From: Vibrio sp. VB16
GTDB lineage: Bacteria; Pseudomonadota; Gammaproteobacteria; Enterobacterales; Vibrionaceae
Direction: 5' to 3'
Length of the DNA stretch: 64,000 nt
NCBI RefSeq assembly: GCF_015594925.2
Contig: NZ_CP087590.1
Coordinates: forward strand, 992,001 to 1,056,000
Part shown: piece after piece, positions 42,875-51,280 of the stretch
Position numbering within the stretch: position 1 is the stretch's first letter
Layout: the number at the start of each line of letters is the position of its first letter
The notes under the pieces: generated by a model
The model's database searches: none
Told to the model about the DNA's origin: nothing
What the model saw: the letters and a program-made list of their open reading frames with translations, nothing else
Made by a program: the position numbers and the translations under genes

Positions 42875-44125
42875 ATGATGAAAAAACAAGCATTACTGCT
42901 TATTGCTGATGGGATGGGTGACTTACCTAATCCACAGCTCGGAGGAAAAACACCATTAGAATACGCACATACTCCTAATATGACTTATCTAGCATCTCAA
43001 GGTCTATTTGGTAATGTTCACCCTATTCAACCTGGTGTACCTGTAGGCACAGATGTCGGTCACTTAGCCATCTTTGGTTACGACCCTTATGAAGTTTATA
43101 CTGGTCGAGGACCTATAGAGGCTTACGGGGCCGAAATTGACATGCTGCCGGGCGATATTGCTTTTCGTGGTAATTTTTCTACTATCGATGACGAATTCGT
43201 TGTACTGGATCGTCGCGCTGAAAGGATTAATAGTGGAACCCATGAACTTGCCAAGTCGGTCGATGGAATAAAACTATCTAACGGTACTCAAGTCATTGTA
43301 AGAGCACTTAGCGCCCATCGGGTAGCAGTGGTTTTACGTGGTGAGGGTTTATCTGAACATGTCACCACGTCTGATCCTGGTACAGCTAAAGAAGGTAATC
43401 ATGTTGTTCAATCAACACCATTAAATGATTCACTTGAAGCTCAAACCACTGCGCTGTTAATTAATGAATTGAGTGAGAAGTTTTACGCTGTTTTATCCTT
43501 GCATCCGGTTAACCAAGCGAGAAAGATAAACAAACAAGTTCCAGCAAATATGATTTTGTTACGTGGCATAGGGAAAGAAATTCAAGCTCCCAAAGTGACG
43601 GAAAGATTCGGTATTACTGGTGCTTGTATTGCAGGGGACCGAACGGTATTGGGTATTGCAAGAATGTCAGGGCTGGATACATTTCATCAACCAAGCTTTA
43701 CTGCTGGGTTCGATACAGATTTCGAAGGTAAAGCCAAAGTCGCGGTTGAAAAACTAAAGCAAGGGTACGATTGGGTAGTGTTACATGTAAAGTCCCCTGA
43801 TCTAGCAGGCCATGATAATTTACCTCATGTAAAAGTAAAAATGGCTGAAAAGTTTGATCATATGATTGCGTATATATTGAAGAACATTGACCTCGACAAT
43901 TGTTACGTTGGTTATACTAGTGATCATTCTACGCCATGTATTCGTCGTGATCATTCGGGTGACCCAGTCCCTACTTTTTTTGCTGGTTCGGATGTGCGGA
44001 AGACAGAGTTGCATGGTTTTGGAGAAAAATATCTTAACCATGGTTCACTTAATAATTTGACGGCACGAGAGTTCTTTTATATTCAAATGGATTATCTTGG
44101 CGTTATTCCCAAACTAGGTGCTTAG
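42875..44125 (+). CDS. ApgM-like phosphoglycerate mutase superfamily enzyme
   Basis: A 416-residue alkaline-phosphatase-superfamily enzyme resembling archaeal-type 2,3-bisphosphoglycerate-independent phosphoglycerate mutase: LLLIADGMGDLPNPQLGGKT with the first metal-binding Asp (D12), TPNMTYLASQGLFG, VGTDVGHLAIFGYDPYEVYT, LHVKSPDLAGHDN and GYTSDHSTP. The position that is Ser in most such mutases (PGSDxxHL) is Thr59 here (VGTDVGHL); Thr nucleophiles occur elsewhere in the superfamily. AAGGAGCA precedes the ATG. Third gene of the DASS module, so it may act on an imported phospho- or carboxylate compound instead of in glycolysis (inference). Confidence 0.85.
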   Translation: MMKKQALLLIADGMGDLPNPQLGGKTPLEYAHTPNMTYLASQGLFGNVHPIQPGVPVGTDVGHLAIFGYDPYEVYTGRGPIEAYGAEIDMLPGDIAFRGNFSTIDDEFVVLDRRAERINSGTHELAKSVDGIKLSNGTQVIVRALSAHRVAVVLRGEGLSEHVTTSDPGTAKEGNHVVQSTPLNDSLEAQTTALLINELSEKFYAVLSLHPVNQARKINKQVPANMILLRGIGKEIQAPKVTERFGITGACIAGDRTVLGIARMSGLDTFHQPSFTAGFDTDFEGKAKVAVEKLKQGYDWVVLHVKSPDLAGHDNLPHVKVKMAEKFDHMIAYILKNIDLDNCYVGYTSDHSTPCIRRDHSGDPVPTFFAGSDVRKTELHGFGEKYLNHGSLNNLTAREFFYIQMDYLGVIPKLGA

Positions 44126-44149
44126 TTAAAGAATAAATGTGGTTCATTT

Positions 44150-44183
44150 AAAGGCAGCAACAAAGCAATGTTGCTGCCTTTCT
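44150..44183 (+). terminator. Rho-independent terminator of the DASS operon
   Basis: AAAGGCAGCAACA, six-base loop, TGTTGCTGCCTTT and a T/C tract: 13-bp perfect stem. It separates the three-gene operon from the LysR gene. Confidence 0.85.
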
Positions 44184-44203
44184 CTCGGTTTATGGAGTAA
44201 GAA

Positions 44204-45139
44204 GTGAAGATAGAAAATTTAGAAGCATTTGTCACCATCGCAAAATTAAGAAGTTTTACTCAAGCTGCTGATGTTTGCTTTTGTACCCAAGCGACCATAT
44301 CCCAACGTCTAAAAAATCTGGAAAATTACTTCAAAGCTCAACTATTCGATCGAGTAGGGCGTAATATCGAACTTACAGAATCAGGTAGAAGAATATTACC
44401 TTATTGCCAATCGGCTCTTGTTGCTATACACCAATCAAAAATTGAGTTGGAGGCCATTAATGGTTTATCAACTGGAAATTTATTACTTTGTAGTTCGAAT
44501 ACTCCGGGTATATATCTATTGCCACAAGTACTAGCGGATTTTCATATGCAATATCCGGGAGTGTTAATTGAATCTCGTATTAAATATGCCAAAGATGTAA
44601 TACAAGAGATTTCATTTGAGGGAGAAGCAGAGTTAGGATTGATCTCGCAACCTAATCTTATTGATGACAAAAAATTGTGTTTTGAACCGGTTTTGAGAGA
44701 TCAACTAACAGTGATAGCGTCACCAAATCACAACGATATAGGGAAGTGGAAGAGTAGTGGTAAAATTAGTCTGAAAGATCTACAAAAGAATAACTTATTA
44801 GTCTCCAATAGTAAGAGTTCCATTTTACAAAATCTAGAGCGAGCAAGTGATGAAAAAATTGATTTCAATAACACTATTGTTTTAGGAAGTATGGAAGCGG
44901 TAAAAAAATCCGTAATGTTAAATTCGGGTATCGCGATAGTGTCTAATTTTCTCGTTGAGGAGGAAATCGAAGATGGGAAGCTCTGCTCTTTTGATATTTC
45001 TGGTGTAGAGATGCAGAGACAAATCATGTTGATATATCGAAGTAATTGCAGTTTGTCCCCTGCTGCAGAAATGTTTATTCAAACGCTAAAAACTGATTTG
45101 TCTGATAAATACCCTTATTTATATATGCTTGACCATTAG
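44204..45139 (+). CDS. LysR-family transcriptional regulator, DASS module
   Basis: A 311-residue protein with the helix-turn-helix LEAFVTIAKLRSFTQAADVC then CTQATISQRLKNLENYFKAQ, and a substrate-binding domain. It starts with GTG (44204), supported by TGGAGTAAGAA upstream. Lying directly downstream of the DASS/apgM-like genes in the same orientation, it is a plausible regulator of them. The 23-bp inverted repeat beyond its stop may end its transcript. Confidence 0.9.
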   Translation: MKIENLEAFVTIAKLRSFTQAADVCFCTQATISQRLKNLENYFKAQLFDRVGRNIELTESGRRILPYCQSALVAIHQSKIELEAINGLSTGNLLLCSSNTPGIYLLPQVLADFHMQYPGVLIESRIKYAKDVIQEISFEGEAELGLISQPNLIDDKKLCFEPVLRDQLTVIASPNHNDIGKWKSSGKISLKDLQKNNLLVSNSKSSILQNLERASDEKIDFNNTIVLGSMEAVKKSVMLNSGIAIVSNFLVEEEIEDGKLCSFDISGVEMQRQIMLIYRSNCSLSPAAEMFIQTLKTDLSDKYPYLYMLDH

Positions 45140-45187
45140 CTAGTTTTCTGGAAACTGGTTTAATACATAGTAGCATCTTTTGTAGAG

Positions 45188-45237
45188 AATAGACTAGAGT
45201 ATAACTGTACATACGTACAGTTATACTCTAGTCTATT
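45188..45237. repeat. Perfect 23-bp inverted repeat
   Basis: Arms at 45188-45210 and 45215-45237 (AATAGACTAGAGTATAACTG... and its exact complement) around a 4-base spacer. The 11-mer GACTAGAGTAT from the left arm recurs as a direct repeat at 45250-45260, right before the VOC gene start. No T tract, so terminator, operator or an insertion-like relic are all possible. Confidence 0.85.
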
Positions 45238-45262
45238 GGTTCTACCCATGACTAGAGTATTT

Positions 45263-45640
45263 ATGATGATAAAGATTTCAGTGAGCATTGATGTATCCGA
45301 TTTGAAGAAGGCAGAAGCTTTCTATGTTGAAGCGCTTGGGTGTAAAAAGGTTCGGGATCAAGGCGCTATTATGGCTGTTCTTTCTGTTGACAATGCCGAG
45401 ATATATCTGCAAGAAAAACAGGTCGGATCAAAGCCACTTGTATCGAGTAAGGCTGTCCGTGATTATGAACGTCATTGGACTCCAGTTCATTTAGACTTTC
45501 TTTGTAATAATGTGAATGAACGTGTTTCAAAAATACTAGAATTGGGTGGTTTACATGAGGGAGGAGAGAGCGGTGAGTGGGGTTCTATTGCTCATTGTGC
45601 TGACCCTTTCGGTAATGGATTTTGCTTAATCAACGAGTAA
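45263..45640 (+). CDS. VOC-superfamily (glyoxalase/bleomycin-resistance-like) protein
   Basis: A 125-residue protein with the VOC pattern: MIKISVSIDVSDLKKAEAFY, AEIYLQEKQVGSKPLVSSKA, WTPVHLDFLCNNVNERVSKI and HCADPFGNGFCLINE. The strand HLDFLCNNV holds a His and the C-terminal ADPFGNGFCL is a family hallmark. Start uncertain between 45263 and 45266; an ATG at 45248 lies in the repeat-derived sequence. Binding partner or substrate unknown; such proteins often sequester or isomerise small compounds. Confidence 0.88.
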   Translation: MMIKISVSIDVSDLKKAEAFYVEALGCKKVRDQGAIMAVLSVDNAEIYLQEKQVGSKPLVSSKAVRDYERHWTPVHLDFLCNNVNERVSKILELGGLHEGGESGEWGSIAHCADPFGNGFCLINE

Positions 45641-45684
45641 TATTTTTTGCATGTAGGGCAATGTCATCCACAGCAGATATTCTC

Positions 45685-45948
45685 TCACGATTTTTTTAAT
45701 GATAAAGGCAAAACTAACTGCATTAAATCTGATTGTGAGTAGTTTTCTGCTTCTTGACCATTGGCGATTAAATCGAGCAGATGAAGTTCCGACATGTCAC
45801 CAAATTCTGTTTTTAAATAGTCCCTAAAAGCTTGCTGGTTCGGCCATTTACCTCGAACGATGTAACCTTCTTCTTTATCGAAATCTTCGGTTTCAAAAAA
45901 TGAAAAATCCGTCATACCGATGTTGTGGCAATACAATACAAGATACAT
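45685..45948 (-). CDS. Hypothetical 87-residue protein
   Basis: A small soluble protein (MYLVLYCHNIGMTDFSFFET; GYIVRGKWPNQQAFRDYLKT; DMSELHLLDLIANGQEAENY) with no domain I recognise. Acidic and probably cytoplasmic, helical C-terminus. An ATG at 45948 is followed by a typical N-terminus, and the 12 bases upstream hold CTAAGCA, a weak ribosome site. The stop lies close to TTTTTTTAAT at 45689. Coding looks plausible but is supported only by frame length and composition. Confidence 0.6.
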   Translation of the reverse strand: MYLVLYCHNIGMTDFSFFETEDFDKEEGYIVRGKWPNQQAFRDYLKTEFGDMSELHLLDLIANGQEAENYSQSDLMQLVLPLSLKKS

Positions 45949-46038
45949 GCTTAGTCCTTAGGGTGAGGGTTAACAGGTTAGGTATTTAAAAGGATAACGG
46001 AGGTAGATGCAAGCAACAAAGCCGTCCGTGTTGGGTAA

Positions 46039-46956
46039 CTAATATTCTAATCTGTCTGGTAACCGTTCTTGCATAAAATCAAGGAAAGCGGTGACTTTTC
46101 TTGAACGGTTAAAGCGCTCTGAAGATAAGAGTGCGACGATGTCTGCGGTAGCGAGTTCGTATGAAGGGAGGACTTGTACTAGTTGTCCGCTCTCAAGTTC
46201 TTGCTGTACATCCCACTCAGAACGTTGAATTATCCCTTGTCCAGCAACGCACCAATCCTTCGTCACCTGGCTGACGTTACTTGATAAAACGGGAGAGACT
46301 CTGACATTTTTCACGTGACCAGTGATTGCTTCAGTGAAACGCCACATAGTAGCATCTTCATTATTCTCTCTTAGTGCAATACATCGATGATTCCCTAAGT
46401 CTGTCGGTGTTTCTAATGGCGGCGCGGACTTGATATAACGAGGAGAAGCCAGTAAAAACCGTCTATTTTTGGCTAAAACGACTCTTTTAAGGGAGGAATC
46501 ATCCAATTGACCAATGTAAAACATGATATCGGGGCTATTGTGCACTGACCACTTAGGGATATCTGAGAGGCTAAGTTCGATTTTTGTTAACGGGTATTGG
46601 TTTTGAAATTCCGCTGCGATTGGGCCAATGTGCCGCTCTCCAAAGCCAATGGGAGAAACCAACTTTAAATCACCAGAAATGGCTAACTTCTTGTCCGAAA
46701 TATCTTGTTGAAGATTTTCTAATTCCAACAAGATCAGTTGTCCTTTTCTAGCAAAGATTTCCCCTTCATTGGTCAATGATATTGAACGAGCATTTCTTTC
46801 TACCAGTTTAACCCCGAGTTTACCTTCAATATTTTGCAACCGTTGAGAGACACTTGGTGGAGTGACATTCATTTTTCGAGCGGCGGCAGCTAACGAGCGA
46901 CTCGCTGCAATGGTAATAAAAAACTCAATATCTTGAGATGTCACCATTAAGTTCAA
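46039..46956 (-). CDS. LysR-family transcriptional regulator
   Basis: A 305-residue protein with the helix-turn-helix EFFITIAASRSLAAAARKMN then TPPSVSQRLQNIEGKLGVKL, and a substrate-binding-like domain of the CrgA/LrhA type (GDLKLVSPIGFGERHIGPIA). It is divergent from the TauE/SafE gene, whose start is about 90 bp away, and may regulate it. The ligand is unknown. Confidence 0.9.
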   Translation of the reverse strand: MNLMVTSQDIEFFITIAASRSLAAAARKMNVTPPSVSQRLQNIEGKLGVKLVERNARSISLTNEGEIFARKGQLILLELENLQQDISDKKLAISGDLKLVSPIGFGERHIGPIAAEFQNQYPLTKIELSLSDIPKWSVHNSPDIMFYIGQLDDSSLKRVVLAKNRRFLLASPRYIKSAPPLETPTDLGNHRCIALRENNEDATMWRFTEAITGHVKNVRVSPVLSSNVSQVTKDWCVAGQGIIQRSEWDVQQELESGQLVQVLPSYELATADIVALLSSERFNRSRKVTAFLDFMQERLPDRLEY

Positions 46957-47044
46957 CCTTAATTATAGAGTTAGTAGCCATTAATTTAACTTTATCTTGT
47001 CCGGTTGTAAAATATCAAAACAAAAACCTCATACGAGATGTGAA

Positions 47045-47839
47045 ATGGAACACTTATTAACGTTACACAGTGCTGATTGGGTCTATTCATTTTTATTTAC
47101 CATCGCCGTAGTTGCAGGTATCGTTGATGCGATTGCGGGTGGTGGTGGGCTTATCACGATACCTAGTCTATTGTTATTGGGTCTACCTCCAATGGTTGCT
47201 CTTGGCACGAACAAACTTCAAGCCGTCATTGGTGAATTGACGACGTCACTTGTGTTTATTTTCAGTAAACAGCTTCCAACGAAAGGAATAATATTAGGGA
47301 TTATTTTTACTTCGATAGGTGCGATAGCAGGTTCCGTTGCTGTGAGTCTAGTTGATAAAGAATCGCTACAGGTACTATTGCCATTTATGATGGCGGGCAT
47401 TACGATTTACTCGATAACGTCAAGTAAACTTAAATCAACTGATGCATCCGAAGCTAAGTTGTCTATATCCAGTTTTATGGTATTGAATGGACTGCTCATT
47501 GGCTTTTATAATGGTTTTTTTGGTCCCGGAACGGGGTCATTTTGGATGTTGGCATTTGTGATATTACTGGGCTACACCATTAAACAAGCGACAATGGCAA
47601 CCAAACCTTTGAACCTTGTTGGAAACATGGCGTCACTGATACTTTTTATTGCATTAGGGCATGTAGACTACACAATGGGTTTGATTATGGGGGCAGGGCA
47701 GATAGTAGGCTCTGTCATTGGCAGTAAGTTTGTCATTGCGTATGGTACTAAGCTTGTTCGTCCGGTGTTCATCTCTGTGAGTATGGCGATGACGGCCAAG
47801 TTGATATACGAAAACTGGCCCATCGAATTATTTATTTAG
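47045..47839 (+). CDS. TauE/SafE-family sulfite/organosulfur exporter
   Basis: A 264-residue inner-membrane protein with about eight helices. The motif VDAIAGGGGLITIPSLLLLG near residue 30 and NKLQAVIGELTTSLVFIFSK are typical of TauE/SafE permeases, and GFYNGFFGPGTGSFWMLAFV repeats the pattern in the second half. Members move sulfite, sulfoacetate or related anions. The start at 47045 follows GAGATGTGAA; a frame from 46997 exists. Likely under the divergent LysR gene. Confidence 0.92.
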   Translation: MEHLLTLHSADWVYSFLFTIAVVAGIVDAIAGGGGLITIPSLLLLGLPPMVALGTNKLQAVIGELTTSLVFIFSKQLPTKGIILGIIFTSIGAIAGSVAVSLVDKESLQVLLPFMMAGITIYSITSSKLKSTDASEAKLSISSFMVLNGLLIGFYNGFFGPGTGSFWMLAFVILLGYTIKQATMATKPLNLVGNMASLILFIALGHVDYTMGLIMGAGQIVGSVIGSKFVIAYGTKLVRPVFISVSMAMTAKLIYENWPIELFI

Positions 47840-47865
47840 CTTGCACTGGGGGGTCATTTAGGAAG

Positions 47866-48555
47866 TCATTCCCTAGAGCCCAACAACCGTAAAGACCAAT
47901 CTTCGACTACGTGCTTGTCTAAGCGACATTCGACTAGCTTTCTCCATGAGTCAACTAGAGGCAAAGTTAACAGTTGTCGGAGTTCTTGTTCATCTAGACA
48001 GCCTTCAAAAATTAGCCCCATTATTCTCGATAAAGGCCAATCTGGATAAGGTCGGTCACAGAGAATAATGTCGTCACCTTCTCCTAACTCTCCTGTTTCC
48101 AAAACCCTAAAATACCAACCAGTTCGTAGTGTGTTTTGTAGTCTAAGCGACATATCCTGCTGCTCAAATCTCACGTTTAATTTCCAGCACGGCATTCGTC
48201 CTTGTGATACTTCAAGAAGCGTTGATCCGATACGAATCTTATCTTCCAGACAAATCGTATACTCATTTAGACCGATTGAACTAATGTTTTCGCCAAAAGC
48301 ACCGACAGTATTAAGGACAGGTTTCTCCCCGATCTCTTTGCGCCATTCTGGGTAATGTTCGGTCGGATAGATATGAAGTGCTTTTTCTACCCCTCCGTGA
48401 AAACGTGGATCTCCTTGCTCATCATCAGTAATACCTAATGCTGAAACCTGTTGGCGTCCAGTCGTTGGTTTTTTATTTATTGCGCTTTGCACTCCTTTAG
48501 CAAATGGCACTGTTTTACCAACCAAAACCGCATTTACTATTCCTAACGGTGTCAT
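47866..48555 (-). CDS. MOSC-domain protein (YiiM-like)
   Basis: A 229-residue protein with a MOSC domain (about residues 30-165: VSALGITDDEQGDPRFHGG, HIYPTEHYPEW, GRMPCWKLNVRF with the conserved Cys) followed by a 3-alpha-type helical C-terminus. YiiM-type proteins are molybdenum-cofactor-related and reduce N-hydroxylated compounds such as 6-hydroxylaminopurine in E. coli. No Moco biosynthesis gene is adjacent. Cytoplasmic. TAAGTGAA... precedes the start, giving no strong ribosome site. Confidence 0.9.
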   Translation of the reverse strand: MTPLGIVNAVLVGKTVPFAKGVQSAINKKPTTGRQQVSALGITDDEQGDPRFHGGVEKALHIYPTEHYPEWRKEIGEKPVLNTVGAFGENISSIGLNEYTICLEDKIRIGSTLLEVSQGRMPCWKLNVRFEQQDMSLRLQNTLRTGWYFRVLETGELGEGDDIILCDRPYPDWPLSRIMGLIFEGCLDEQELRQLLTLPLVDSWRKLVECRLDKHVVEDWSLRLLGSRE

Positions 48556-48651
48556 ATTTACTCTTTAGTCCTCATTTCAAATAGCATCAAAATGAAAAAT
48601 GCTGCCCTTTATCGTAAGCCCATTTATTCGGATATTATTAGTTACCTGTTC

Positions 48652-48957
48652 TTACAATGAAACCTCAACATCGATTAAATCAACACAATTCTGAGGTCGA
48701 GAGCGAGTGTTATCAGTGTGCCATTGACCATTTACTGTCCTAACATTTGCTAATAGTGCAATTTGGATGCATTTCCAATCACCAGTCACTATGCCTTTGC
48801 TGTCAGTACCGCCAAATTGATAACACAAGACCTGCTGTCGTCCATTTTTTTTGCCTATAACGTGAGGACACATTTCTTTTTCATGCCCTTGGTAGGTGGC
48901 AAAAACCTGCTTTTTATTAATTATTGCGTCTCGAACTAACTCATATGTAATAGCCAT
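48652..48957 (-). CDS. Small hypothetical protein, possibly WYL-like
   Basis: A 101-residue protein: INKKQVFATYQGHEKEMCPH, VIGKKNGRQQVLCYQFGGTD, WKCIQIALLANVRTVNGQWH. The strand arrangement (ATYQGHEKEMCPHVIGKKNG...VLCYQFGG) recalls the ligand-binding WYL domain, but without the WYL triplet, so this is tentative. Cys residues are frequent. AAGGAATTTTT lies before the ATG. Cytoplasmic. Confidence 0.6.
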   Translation of the reverse strand: MAITYELVRDAIINKKQVFATYQGHEKEMCPHVIGKKNGRQQVLCYQFGGTDSKGIVTGDWKCIQIALLANVRTVNGQWHTDNTRSRPQNCVDLIDVEVSL

Positions 48958-49295
48958 AAAAAATTCCTTTATTCTTTAGTCAACCGAGGTTACCAATTTA
49001 CTTAACATATTCAGTTTAAATGTTATCAATTTAAAAGGCATCCATTTGAGACATGACCGTTGTTGCATCGATAAATCATAGTTACCTAGTAATACGTGTA
49101 GTTTACCTGAAATACAGAAGAAGCGTATAAAGGGAGAGGTAATTCACGTTATAAACTGTATTAGACACATGACCGACTAGTGAACAAGGAAACGTGGTAT
49201 ATTTTCGCTCCTTAACGTTTTAGCCAATCGTTTTTTACCCATTGTTAAAGCGTTATATTTTTATGTAGGTTTGCGTCAATATTCAAGGAATAGGT
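48958..49295. other. 338-bp intergenic region
   Basis: Nothing recognised beyond probable promoters for the divergent genes: no hairpin repeat, no ORF. AT content is typical of the window. Confidence 0.5.
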
Positions 49296-49565
49296 ATGAA
49301 TTCAAGTAATAATCAATGGGTGTTAGATCTAGGTCAAAAGCACATTATTATTCAACGTAGATATGAAATGCTGGGCGCGATAAATGATTTATTGATCGCC
49401 GTGTGGTTTTTGATCGGCAGTTTTTTCTTTCTCACCGCTTCATTGGTTGAAAGTGGTACTTGGCTATTCGTCGTGGGTAGTGCTCAACTGCTTATTAAGC
49501 CAACATTAAAACTGATAAGTCTGGTACACGTAAGCCGGATTTATGATTCAAAAACAAATAAGTGA
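49296..49565 (+). CDS. YrhK-domain membrane protein
   Basis: An 89-residue protein matching the YrhK family: IIQRRYEMLGAINDLLIAVW, FLIGSFFFLTASLVESGTWL. Two membrane helices are predicted (residues about 30-50 and 57-75). Function unknown. AAGGAATAGGT precedes the ATG. The fused DNA-repair gene starts 56 bp after its stop. Confidence 0.82.
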   Translation: MNSSNNQWVLDLGQKHIIIQRRYEMLGAINDLLIAVWFLIGSFFFLTASLVESGTWLFVVGSAQLLIKPTLKLISLVHVSRIYDSKTNK

Positions 49566-49621
49566 GTACTAATACCCGAGCATCAATCGCTAAATGTAAC
49601 AAGTTTTAAGGAGTGCCTACG

Positions 49622-50725
49622 ATGTTTTTTGACAGATTTGAATGCCGTATCGGCAGCGTAATAGTTGTTGGCGATAAAAACGGGCTGACACAACTTTGCA
49701 TAGATAACGGAAGCAAAGATTTTTCAATTCCATCAGATTGGCAGCATAACCCGGATAACTTTAATGATGTACGACGGCAATTGAACGAATATCTTAGCGG
49801 TATTCGTTGTCAATTCGATCTTAAAATATCACCTCAGGGAACCGAGTTTCAAAAAAGGGTATGGCAAGCTTTAACTACTGTTCCTTATGCTCAAACGGAA
49901 AGCTACAAAGCGGTCGCAGAAAAGATAGGTGATGGAAAAGCAAGCCGTGCCGTTGGCATGGCAAACAATAAAAACCCGCTGCCGATTATCATCCCTTGTC
50001 ATCGAGTCATCGGCAGTAATCGCAAGTTAACGGGTTATGCCTTTGGGTTAGATATCAAAACCAAGCTGATTGATTTGGAGCTGATCAATACGGTATTTCG
50101 GCGATTAGCCGGACACTTCGGTGAATTTACGTGGTGGTATTCTGACAATCCTTACGAGGTAATGGTGGGGGCTATTCTGACTCAAAATACCAACTGGAAA
50201 AATGTAGAAAAAGCCTTAAATAATCTAAACGGTCAACTCTGTCCTAAAAAGATATTGGCTATGTCGGAAAGTTCGCTTGCAGAATTAATAAGGCCTAGCG
50301 GGTACTACAACCAAAAAGCAATCAAACTTAGAGCCATGACGAAATGGTATCAGCACTATCAGTTCGATATCGAGAATGTACGCAGCCAAGACAAGCAAAA
50401 ATTGAGAAATGAACTGATGGCGATAAAAGGCATTGGTGGTGAAACCGCTGACTCTATCCTTGTCTATGCCATCGGAAAATCATCTTTCGTTATTGATGCT
50501 TATACCCGTCGAATATTTTCTAGAGTAGGGCTTAACGTACCGAAAGATTATGATGAGTTTAGGGCGAAGATAGAAGATGCAATAACAGATGACTGCGCAA
50601 AATACGCATACTTTCATGGCCTCATGGTCGAACACGCCAAGGCCTTTTGCCTTAAATCAAAAGCGAAATGTCTTGTGTGTCCAATGCAAGAGTTCTGTCA
50701 ATCTTCAACGCTACACACTATCTAA
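49622..50725 (+). CDS. Fusion of O6-alkylguanine-DNA alkyltransferase and HhH-GPD DNA glycosylase
   Basis: A 367-residue fusion of two repair domains. Residues 1-155 are an Ogt-type alkyltransferase (ISPQGTEFQKRVWQALTTVP; acceptor Cys in NPLPIIIPCHRVIG at about residue 126). Residues 160-365 are an HhH-GPD glycosylase (WYSDNPYEVMVGAILTQNTN; HhH AIKGIGGETADSILVYA; catalytic Asp in FVIDAYTRR) with a [4Fe-4S] loop CLKSKAKCLVCPMQEFC. The HhH motif lacks the lyase Lys of endonuclease III (GGET instead of GRKT), suggesting a monofunctional alkylbase glycosylase. The start at 49622 follows AAGGAG. It could repair alkylated bases by both routes. Confidence 0.88.
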   Translation: MFFDRFECRIGSVIVVGDKNGLTQLCIDNGSKDFSIPSDWQHNPDNFNDVRRQLNEYLSGIRCQFDLKISPQGTEFQKRVWQALTTVPYAQTESYKAVAEKIGDGKASRAVGMANNKNPLPIIIPCHRVIGSNRKLTGYAFGLDIKTKLIDLELINTVFRRLAGHFGEFTWWYSDNPYEVMVGAILTQNTNWKNVEKALNNLNGQLCPKKILAMSESSLAELIRPSGYYNQKAIKLRAMTKWYQHYQFDIENVRSQDKQKLRNELMAIKGIGGETADSILVYAIGKSSFVIDAYTRRIFSRVGLNVPKDYDEFRAKIEDAITDDCAKYAYFHGLMVEHAKAFCLKSKAKCLVCPMQEFCQSSTLHTI

Positions 50726-50908
50726 GAAATAAAGAGGTCCCAAATGACAAAAACTACGGGTTCATATCAAATGAGTCGATTAAAAGGTTGATTAGCGAAA
50801 TAGTAGCGAGCGGAAACTCATTAGTAATTGCAATATAATAAGACGATGAATTAGCGGGGCATTATGAGGCAACACGGAAAATTATTCTGCTGTATAAAGA
50901 GATGACAA

Positions 50909-50941
50909 TTAAAAAGAGAGGCAGTAGAGATCACCTCTCTT
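50909..50941 (-). terminator. Rho-independent terminator of the EF-hand gene
   Basis: On the minus strand, AAGAGAGG, 12-base loop, CCTCTCTT followed by a T run. It sits 10 bp past the EF-hand gene. Confidence 0.8.
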
Positions 50942-50950
50942 AGATGAGGC

Positions 50951-51280
50951 TTATGATTTGGGATTCCTCATAGCGCCTCGATGAGATTGAAATTCGTCTG
51001 CGTCAATAAATGCATTATCATTTGAGTCGATACGCTCAAACATATCATCACTGTTAAATGAATTTTTTAAGAGGCGACCTTCAGATTTACGCTGCTCTTG
51101 CCTTGTTTTCTGAAAGTAATCAAACTCTTCCTCAGATATTAGTCCGTCTTGATTCGTATCAAAATCAGAAAATACAGGCATCTGGGACATGCCCATTCCT
51201 CCATTTCCTCTTCCGATAGCATCAACTGACAGAGAAATAGTGAGACAACCTAGTAGTATCGATAGAAAATAGCGATTCAT
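50951..51280 (-). CDS. Secreted EF-hand calcium-binding protein
   Basis: A 109-residue protein with a signal peptide (MNRYFLSILLGCLTISLSVD), so periplasmic. Two EF-hand loops are visible: DTNQDGLISEEEF and DSNDNAFIDADEF, each with the 12-residue DxDxDG-type pattern (the second has Asp, Asn, Ala variants). The start at 51280 is set by GGAGAAAACC upstream; a frame from 51331 is rejected. Calcium-binding; partner unknown. Followed by its own terminator. Confidence 0.9.
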   Translation of the reverse strand: MNRYFLSILLGCLTISLSVDAIGRGNGGMGMSQMPVFSDFDTNQDGLISEEEFDYFQKTRQEQRKSEGRLLKNSFNSDDMFERIDSNDNAFIDADEFQSHRGAMRNPKS

